A stretch of DNA of 24,321 bases from Bifidobacterium breve. Lineage in GTDB: Bacteria; Actinomycetota; Acidimicrobiia; IMCC26256; PALSA-555. The notes under the pieces were generated by a model, which was given only the letters and a program-made list of their open reading frames with translations, was not told where the DNA came from and ran no database searches. The stretch lies in the NCBI GenBank assembly GCA_945889545.1, contig CAMDCC010000010.1, forward strand, positions 1 through 24,321, written 5' to 3'. The translations under genes were made by a program, and so were the position numbers. Each line of letters starts with the position of its first letter. The first letter of the stretch is position 1. This document shows positions 14,142 through 18,881 of the stretch, piece after piece.

Positions 14142-14965
14142 GCGATCTGGCCCAGACGATCACGACGTTGTGGGAGGGCCGCGACGACATCGCGGCGGTG
14201 ATGCCGGAAGACGACGCGCGCCGCGCGGTCCACGAGGCCGTGACGCTGCTCGACACCGGCGAGGCGCGTGTGGCCGAGCTGGTCGACGACGAGGTGGTCG
14301 TGCACCAGTGGTTGAAGCAGGCGATCCTCCTGTTGTTCCGGCTGTCGAAGATGGAGACCATCGAGCTGGGGCCGTTCGAGTACGCCGACAAGATCCCGCT
14401 GAAGCACGACTACGAGAAGGCGAAGGTCCGTGCGGTCCCGGGTTCGTCCGCCAGGTGGGGCTCGTACCTCGGGCCGGGCGTGATCATGATGCCGAGCTAC
14501 GTGAACATCGGTGCGCGCGTCGGGGCCGAGACGATGGTCGACACATGGGCCACGGTCGGTTCGTGTGCCCAGATCGGGGAGCGGGTCCACCTGTCGGGCG
14601 GCGTCGGGATCGGTGGCGTGCTCGAACCGCCGCAAGCGGCGCCCGTCATCATTGAAGATGACGCGCTTATCGGCTCACGGAGCATGGTGACCCAGGGCGC
14701 GCGCGTCGGGCGGGGGAGCGTGCTCGGCGAGGGCGTGATCCTCAACCCCGGCATCCCTGTGATCGACGCCCAGACCGGTGAAGAGGTGGGACGAGGCGTC
14801 GTGCCGCCGTGGTGCATCGTCGTGCAGGCGATGCGCCCGCGCACGTTCCCGGGTGGCGAGTTCTACCTGCCGTGCGCCCTTATCATGAAGCGCCTCGAAG
14901 AGGGCGAGCGCTCCGACAAGGCCAAGCTCAACGAGATCCTCCGCGACCATGGGATCGGTTCATGA
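14138..14965 (+). CDS. dapD: Tetrahydrodipicolinate N-succinyltransferase, E. coli-type DapD
   Basis: A 275-residue left-handed beta-helix acyltransferase. It succinylates tetrahydrodipicolinate with succinyl-CoA, the step before DapC. Hexapeptide repeats lie at about 105-215. The stretch MPSYVNIGARV ... MVDTWATVGSCAQIG ... LSGGVGIGGVLEP is close to the E. coli enzyme (274 residues), whereas many actinobacteria carry a different, longer DapD. The GTG start overlaps the dapC stop (GTGA) and has GGAGG at 14126-14130 with 7-base spacing; a longer upstream reading inside dapC is rejected. The stop overlaps the next start (ATGA). Confidence 0.94.
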   Translation: MSDLAQTITTLWEGRDDIAAVMPEDDARRAVHEAVTLLDTGEARVAELVDDEVVVHQWLKQAILLLFRLSKMETIELGPFEYADKIPLKHDYEKAKVRAVPGSSARWGSYLGPGVIMMPSYVNIGARVGAETMVDTWATVGSCAQIGERVHLSGGVGIGGVLEPPQAAPVIIEDDALIGSRSMVTQGARVGRGSVLGEGVILNPGIPVIDAQTGEEVGRGVVPPWCIVVQAMRPRTFPGGEFYLPCALIMKRLEEGERSDKAKLNEILRDHGIGS

Positions 14966-15444
14966 TGAAACGTTCGATGCTGTTGGTTGGCGTCATTGGC
15001 CTTGCGGCACTCACCGCCGCATGTGGTGGGAGTGCGGAGAAGAAGAAGCCGTCCACGACCACCACGACGGTGGCGAACGCGACCACCACCACGGGCGCAT
15101 CGCGTTCCGCGGCTTGCCAGGCCAATCCCGATCCCGCGAACTCGACGCAGGTCCTCGTCAATCAACCGGCTGCGAACAATCAAGTCACGAGCCCCCTCGC
15201 GGTCAGCGGCAGCATCAACGCCTTTGAAGCGACGTTCGAGATCGCCATCAAGGATGCCTCGGGCACCGACATCGCCACCGCTACCGGTCAGTCCGCGCAA
15301 GGACAGACGCTGGCTGCATTCAGTGAATCGGTTCCCTTCACCGTCAGCGCACCGACGCCCGCGTGCCTCTGGGTCTTCCAGTTCAGCGCGCAGGACGGAA
15401 GCCCGAGCATGGTGCTGCAGGTAGAGATCACGCTGAACCCGTAA
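14962..15444 (+). CDS. Probable lipoprotein with Gmad2-like Ig fold
   Basis: A 160-residue secreted protein. The N-terminus has basic residues, a hydrophobic core (7-19) and a lipobox-like LTAAC with C21 as the probable lipidated cysteine. A Lys/Ser/Thr linker follows (about 25-47, rich in TTTT). Residues 60-160 look like a Gmad2 immunoglobulin-like domain: VNQPAANNQVTSPLAVSGS, then AFEATFEIAIKD, ending in VLQVEITLNP. Gmad2 domains occur in envelope and sporulation-associated lipoproteins; no enzymatic role is expected. The ATG overlaps the dapD stop (ATGA), so expression is probably coupled to peptidoglycan-precursor genes. A second ATG immediately follows. The role is unknown. Confidence 0.82.
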   Translation: MMKRSMLLVGVIGLAALTAACGGSAEKKKPSTTTTTVANATTTTGASRSAACQANPDPANSTQVLVNQPAANNQVTSPLAVSGSINAFEATFEIAIKDASGTDIATATGQSAQGQTLAAFSESVPFTVSAPTPACLWVFQFSAQDGSPSMVLQVEITLNP

Positions 15445-15580
15445 CCACCCGGTCCAGCCAGCCGTGGGCCCAGCGGCGCAGTCGGCCCGGGCGACGGGGC
15501 CGCGGGCGCGCCGAGGCGGGAAGCTCGGCTTGGCGCTGCACGACGTAGAGGTGGGTCATGGTCAGGGGGAGTGGGCTCAT
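15428..15580 (-). CDS. Possible small basic protein
   Basis: A 50-codon reading frame on the minus strand, convergent with and overlapping the lipoprotein gene by 17 bases. The product is strongly basic: MSPLPLTMTHLYVVQRQ, a Pro/Arg-rich centre and RLRRWAHGWLDRVV at the end, with a possible amphipathic helix. An internal ATG at 15559-15557 would give 43 residues. CAGGCT lies 6 bases before the first ATG, one base from the TAGGCT -10 seen elsewhere here, so a leaderless transcript is conceivable. There is no Shine-Dalgarno sequence, and high-GC DNA makes such frames by chance. The stretch 15445-15658 otherwise holds nothing I recognise. Confidence 0.25.
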   Translation of the reverse strand: MSPLPLTMTHLYVVQRQAELPASARPRPRRPGRLRRWAHGWLDRVVTGSA

Positions 15581-15651
15581 GGTTCGAGCCTGCGGGATCG
15601 AGCCCGAACCGACGAGTGGCAGGTTTGCCGTGTGACGCGAGGATGCTGCCA

Positions 15652-15680
15652 TTGGCAAGAATAGCGCTATTCGCTAGGAT
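15652..15680 (+). promoter_or_regulatory. GlxA-type regulator promoter with palindromic operator
   Basis: TTGGCA (15652-15657), a 17-bp spacer and TAGGAT (15675-15680) form a good promoter. The -10 is 6 bases before the ATG at 15687, so the mRNA should be leaderless. The spacer contains the perfect 14-bp palindrome GAATAGCGCTATTC (15659-15672), placed as a repressor site would be. Two near-identical 13-mers, AGGATGCTGCCAT (15640-15652) and AGGATCCTGCCAT (15677-15689), flank the palindrome. Confidence 0.75.
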
Positions 15681-15686
15681 CCTGCC

Positions 15687-16730
15687 ATGGCTCCTCGCCC
15701 CCGATCCGTGACGAAGCGACATGTCGTGGCCGCGATCGTGCCGTCCGAGCCCGGCCTGCTCGAGCTCGCCGCCGCCGTCGAGGTGTTCGGCATCGTGCGC
15801 CCCGAATTCGCCGATCCCTGGTACGAGCTGCGGGTCTGTGCGCCGAAATCACTGCCAGACCACAGTGACAGCGATCACCGCGACAGCCACTATGGCCTGC
15901 GGGTCGTGGCGCCGCACACGCTGAAGGACGCGGCCGACGCCGACACCCTCATCGCCATGCCGTGGGGCGGCGAGTGGGGCGGGAAGGGCGAGAAGACGAC
16001 AGCGCCGCCAGAGGTGCTCGAGCTCTTCCGGGCGGCTCACGCACGCGGTGCGCGCCTCCTTTCGTTCTGTACCGGCGCCTTCGTGCTGGCCGATGCCGGT
16101 CTGCTGCGCGACCGAAGGGTGACCACGCATTGGGGGGCTGCCGACGAGCTGGCCGCGCAGTTCCCTGACACCGTGGTCGACCCGTCCGTGCTCTACGTGG
16201 ACGGCGGCCAGGTGCTCACGAGCGCGGGCGCGGCGGCGAGCTTCGACCTGGCGCTGCATGTGGTGCGTCTCGACCACGGTGCGGAGGTCGCGAACGCCGT
16301 CGCGCGGGGGCTCGTTGTGCCGCCGCACCGTGACGGCGGGCAGGCGCAGTACGTGGCGGCACCGGTCGCGCCCGAGGCGGGCCCCGATCCATTCCGTGAG
16401 ACGCTCGACTGGGCCATTGAGCACCTCGACCAGCTGCTGACCGTGACCGAGCTGGCCGCGCGCAGCCTCATGAGCCCGCGCACGTTCGCTCGGCACTTCC
16501 ATGCGGTGGTCGGCACGACGCCGCACTCGTGGCTGATGCGCCAACGTGTGCTCGCCACCCAGCAGCTCCTCGAGACGACCGACCTCTCGGTGGAGCGCAT
16601 CGCGATGCAGGTGGGGTTCGGTTCGGCGGCGACGTTGCGCAACCACTTCCAGCGCGTGGTGCAGACCACGCCGCTGGCGTATCGCCGGACGTTCTGTGGC
16701 GACGACCTGGAGACGGCCGCCGCGAGCTGA
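15687..16730 (+). CDS. GlxA-family transcriptional regulator (DJ-1/PfpI plus AraC HTH)
   Basis: A 347-residue regulator. Residues 11-190 form a class I glutamine-amidotransferase-like (DJ-1/PfpI) domain with C128 in LLSFCTGAFVLADAGLL at the nucleophile-elbow position. Residues 235-335 form a double helix-turn-helix of the AraC type (LTVTELAARSLMSPRTFARHFH, then LSVERIAMQVGFGSAATLRNHFQ). Members such as FtrA or GlxA act as activators or repressors of catabolic or stress genes; the effector is unknown. No target operon stands next to it: lexA is convergent and the lipoprotein operon lies upstream. Its promoter carries a palindrome that may be its own binding site. Confidence 0.9.
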   Translation: MAPRPRSVTKRHVVAAIVPSEPGLLELAAAVEVFGIVRPEFADPWYELRVCAPKSLPDHSDSDHRDSHYGLRVVAPHTLKDAADADTLIAMPWGGEWGGKGEKTTAPPEVLELFRAAHARGARLLSFCTGAFVLADAGLLRDRRVTTHWGAADELAAQFPDTVVDPSVLYVDGGQVLTSAGAAASFDLALHVVRLDHGAEVANAVARGLVVPPHRDGGQAQYVAAPVAPEAGPDPFRETLDWAIEHLDQLLTVTELAARSLMSPRTFARHFHAVVGTTPHSWLMRQRVLATQQLLETTDLSVERIAMQVGFGSAATLRNHFQRVVQTTPLAYRRTFCGDDLETAAAS

Positions 16731-16735
16731 GCGCC

Positions 16736-16762
16736 CGCGGCGATCCGTCAGAGTCGGCCGCG
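16736..16762. terminator. Weak hairpin between convergent glxA-type gene and lexA
   Basis: CGCGGC (16736-16741) can pair with GCCGCG (16757-16762) around a 15-nt loop in the 32-bp gap between the two stop codons. There is no T-run. It could act in both directions. The direct repeat CGTCAGAGTCGG (16746-16757 and 16761-16772) covers the end of lexA. Confidence 0.3.
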
Positions 16763-17389
16763 TCAGAGTCGGCGCAGGAGCGAGACGACCTTGCCGTAGA
16801 TGTGGATGTCGGATGGCTCGAAGACCATCTCTTCCATCCGCGCGTTGGCGGGCTGGAGCACGATCTTGCCGCGACGCTTCTGGAACGTCTTGACCGTGCC
16901 TTCTTCACCGGGGATGCCGGCCACGACGACCTCGCCGGGCTCGGCTGAGGCCTGCTGGCGCACGACCACGTAGTCGCCGTCGAGGATGCCAGCGTCGATC
17001 ATCGACTCTCCGTGCACCTTCACCATGAAGAGCTGGCCGGCGCCCGTGAAGTCTTCGGGCATCGGGATGGTCTCCTCGATGTTCTGGTCGGCCAGCACTC
17101 CGGTGCCGGCGGCGACGTCGCCGACGAGGGGGATGTGGCGGACGGGCCGCCGCTCGACCGCCGCGCCCGACCCCGACTCGTAGTGCAGCTCGAGCGCACG
17201 GGGCTTGGTGGGGTCGCGGGTGAGGAAGCCCTTGTCCTGGAGGGCGGCGAGGTGAGCGTGGACGGTGGAGCTCGACGAGAGCCCTACTGCCTCGCCGATC
17301 TCACGCACGCTGGGCGGGTAGCCCCGCTCGCGCACCTCGGCGTCGATGAATTCGAGGACCTGGCGTTGACGATCGGTGAGTTCTGTCAT
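16763..17389 (-). CDS. lexA: SOS repressor LexA
   Basis: A 208-residue LexA. The winged helix-turn-helix is at residues 1-70 (TDRQRQVLEFIDAEV, YPPSVREIGEAVGLSSSSTVHAHL). The self-cleavage site Ala94-Gly95 is in GDVAAGTG, and the catalytic dyad is S129 (HGESM) and K167 (GTVKTF). RecA filaments trigger cleavage and lift repression. The ATG at 17389 is chosen because the DNA-binding domain begins directly after it and TACCTT lies 7 bases upstream; a longer reading would run through the operators. The gene is autoregulated and divergent from the LysM gene. Its 3' end carries a 12-bp tandem duplication that includes the stop codon. Confidence 0.97.
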   Translation of the reverse strand: MTELTDRQRQVLEFIDAEVRERGYPPSVREIGEAVGLSSSSTVHAHLAALQDKGFLTRDPTKPRALELHYESGSGAAVERRPVRHIPLVGDVAAGTGVLADQNIEETIPMPEDFTGAGQLFMVKVHGESMIDAGILDGDYVVVRQQASAEPGEVVVAGIPGEEGTVKTFQKRRGKIVLQPANARMEEMVFEPSDIHIYGKVVSLLRRL

Positions 17390-17396
17390 GCGGTCG

Positions 17397-17436
17397 AAGG
17401 TAGCACGATCAGGTGTTCGGGGCAAACACCTGTTCG
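17397..17436 (-). promoter_or_regulatory. lexA promoter with two LexA boxes
   Basis: On the minus strand TTGCCC (17425-17420) and TACCTT (17402-17397) are 17 bp apart, and the -10 lies 7 bases before the lexA ATG, so the gene is probably leaderless. Box 1 (17406-17419), CGATC-AGGT-GTTCG on the plus strand, fills the spacer. Box 2 (17423-17436), CAAAC-ACCT-GTTCG, overlaps the -35. Each has one mismatch to CGAAC-N4-GTTCG, suggesting weaker binding and early induction. Confidence 0.85.
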
Positions 17437-17454
17437 TATTTTTTCGGTTTCCTC

Positions 17455-17499
17455 TTGACAACCGAACAGGCGTTCTGCTTGTATCCGAACAGGCGTTCG
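17455..17499 (+). promoter_or_regulatory. LysM-gene promoter with two LexA boxes
   Basis: A consensus -35 TTGACA (17455-17460), an 18-bp spacer and TTGTAT (17479-17484). Box 3 (17463-17476), CGAAC-AGGC-GTTCT, lies in the spacer. Box 4 (17486-17499), CGAAC-AGGC-GTTCG, is perfect, extends to 16 bp with outer C/G, and covers the expected start of transcription. The double site on a near-consensus promoter suggests tight repression with strong induction after DNA damage. The leader to the ATG is about 170 nt and holds nothing I recognise. Confidence 0.87.
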
Positions 17500-17660
17500 G
17501 AATACGTGCGGTGCCGGAGGCGCTCGCCAGGGAGCGAACGGTCTGGAGGAAGCACGGTTCGGAACGCAGGATCTCGGCCAGCGACCGAGTGCAGTCGAGT
17601 GTCACACCCTCGTGATGTGCTCACGGGGCCAATCAACCGAAGGAACCGAACGAGCACTCC

Positions 17661-18098
17661 ATGACCGCCGTCACGATCGACCCCAGCTTCAGCGCACTGG
17701 TGAGCCCCGCGAGGACTCCCCAGCGCACGCTGCGCCCCGCCACAGGGTGCAGCACTGGCCGGGCCTCCCGTTCCACGTACCGGCGTCGTCGCCTCTGGGC
17801 GGCTGCGCTGGTACTTGGTGCGGTGATCGTGACGGGGGAGGCGGGCGCGGCGCTCGGGGGTGCACCCCTCGCTCCCCCCGAGCGCAGCCCGAGCCTCTCC
17901 ACCGCCCGACCTGGCTCCCAATCCGGCTCCCAATCTGGGTCGGCGTCCGTCGTCGTCGTCCGCCAGGGCGACACCCTCTGGTCGATCGTCGAGCGGCATC
18001 TCCCGGGGGCTGATCCTCGGCCGCTCGTCGACGAGCTCAGCGCCGCTCGCCACGGCGCGCCGCTCGTGCCCGGCGAGACGATCCGGCTGCCCGCATAG
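17661..18098 (+). CDS. LysM-domain membrane protein, probable SOS-induced division inhibitor
   Basis: A 145-residue protein with an Arg-rich cytoplasmic N-terminus (about 1-44), one transmembrane segment (about 45-65, LWAAALVLGAVIVTG), a Pro/Ser-rich spacer (about 66-95) and a C-terminal LysM peptidoglycan-binding domain (about 97-144: VVVVRQGDTLWSIVERH ... LVPGETIRLPA). The architecture and divergent position next to lexA resemble M. tuberculosis Rv2719c and the role of YneA and DivS, small proteins that delay division after DNA damage. The LexA boxes in its promoter support that. There is no clear Shine-Dalgarno sequence at the ATG. The function is inferred from position and domain. Confidence 0.82.
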   Translation: MTAVTIDPSFSALVSPARTPQRTLRPATGCSTGRASRSTYRRRRLWAAALVLGAVIVTGEAGAALGGAPLAPPERSPSLSTARPGSQSGSQSGSASVVVVRQGDTLWSIVERHLPGADPRPLVDELSAARHGAPLVPGETIRLPA

Positions 18099-18157
18099 GC
18101 GCGGGCCCCGAGCACAACGGCCGAGCAGGACGGCCGGGATCGGCGTACGTTGCTGTG

Positions 18158-18640
18158 GTGCGTTGCCCCTACTGCCAAGCCGACGACGACAAGGTCGTCG
18201 ACTCGCGCCCGGCCGACGAGGGTGGATCGGTGCGCCGCCGCCGGGAGTGTCTCGCCTGCGGTCGTCGCTACACCACGCACGAGCGCGTCGTGGAGCTGCC
18301 CCTCATGGTGGTGAAGCGCTCCGGCGTGAAGGAGCCGTTCGAGCGGACCAAGCTCGGGGCGGGCATTGAGCGGGCCGTCGCCGGCAGCGCCGTGGCTCCC
18401 GCGGCAGTGGTGGCGCTCCTGATGGAGATCGAGGAGGAGGCCCGGGCCTCGGGCCCGGAGGTCACCACCGAGCGTCTGGGGGTTGCGGTCTTGGAACGGC
18501 TTCAGGTGCTCGACGAGGTCTCGTATCTCCGCTTTGCCTCCGTCTACAAGGGCTTCGAGACGGGCGCCGACTTCGAGCGTGAGGTCGTGGAGCTCCGCAA
18601 GACCACAGCACCCAAGCCCCGCCCCGGCTCCCTGCCCTAA
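18158..18640 (+). CDS. nrdR: Ribonucleotide reductase repressor NrdR
   Basis: A 160-residue NrdR. The N-terminal zinc ribbon has CPYC and CLACGRRYTTHERV. An ATP-cone follows (about 45-135: VVKRSGVKEPFERTKLGAGI). NrdR senses ATP/dATP and represses ribonucleotide reductase genes. I choose the second of two adjacent GTG codons (18158) because the family begins M-R/H-C-P-x-C and because TACGTT (18146-18151) is 6 bases before it, giving a leaderless start; GTG 18155 would add one valine. nrdJ, its expected target, follows 241 bases downstream. The repeat TCCGGAGCCAG occurs twice just after the stop (18641-18651 and 18655-18665). Confidence 0.95.
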   Translation: MRCPYCQADDDKVVDSRPADEGGSVRRRRECLACGRRYTTHERVVELPLMVVKRSGVKEPFERTKLGAGIERAVAGSAVAPAAVVALLMEIEEEARASGPEVTTERLGVAVLERLQVLDEVSYLRFASVYKGFETGADFEREVVELRKTTAPKPRPGSLP

Positions 18641-18699
18641 TCCGGAGCCAGGTGTCCGGAGCCAGACCCGAAAAGAACGCGTGTTGCTGAAGTTGCCCA

Positions 18700-18729
18700 T
18701 TGACACGCATGGAATTCCAGTGGTGTAAT
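18700..18729 (+). promoter_or_regulatory. nrdJ promoter with a dyad in the spacer
   Basis: TTGACA (18700-18705) is a perfect -35, and TGTAAT (18724-18729) follows at 18 bp. A 24-bp imperfect dyad, ACAC-N3-TGGAATTCCA-N3-GTGT (18703-18726), spans the spacer. The ACAC/GTGT ends recall NrdR boxes, but those are 16 bp long, so this is not a clear match. The central TGGAATTCCA also occurs at the recA transcription start (6153-6162). Confidence 0.7.
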
Positions 18730-18735
18730 ACGCCC

Positions 18736-18881
18736 CGTATCTAGCGACGACCGCCCACCCCACCACCACATCTAGGGGTAGGCGATCGGCCGCCAGGGGG
18801 AAGGCTCGGAGCACCATCCGGGCGACGTTGTGAGCAGTTCGACGACCAGTTCGACCAGCAGTCGACGACCAGGAGGACACA
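18736..18881 (+). promoter_or_regulatory. nrdJ 5' leader
   Basis: About 145 nt between the predicted transcription start and the GTG. A short repeat occupies the last part: TTCGACGACCAG (18838-18849), TTCGACCAG (18850-18858) and TCGACGACCAG (18862-18872), the last running into the Shine-Dalgarno AGGAGG (18871-18876). I find no B12-box-like consensus, so a cobalamin riboswitch is not supported. Confidence 0.4.

Noticed and set aside
17390..17605. N-terminally extended LexA
   Set aside because: The extension would translate the LexA boxes and the divergent promoter; the helix-turn-helix starts right after the ATG at 17389.
18703..18726. Canonical NrdR box
   Set aside because: The ACAC and GTGT ends are present, but the dyad is 24 bp instead of 16 and I find no second box at the usual spacing.
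18641..18881. Cobalamin riboswitch before the B12-dependent nrdJ
   Set aside because: No B12-box-like consensus or multi-helix core is visible; only short direct repeats and a promoter dyad are present.
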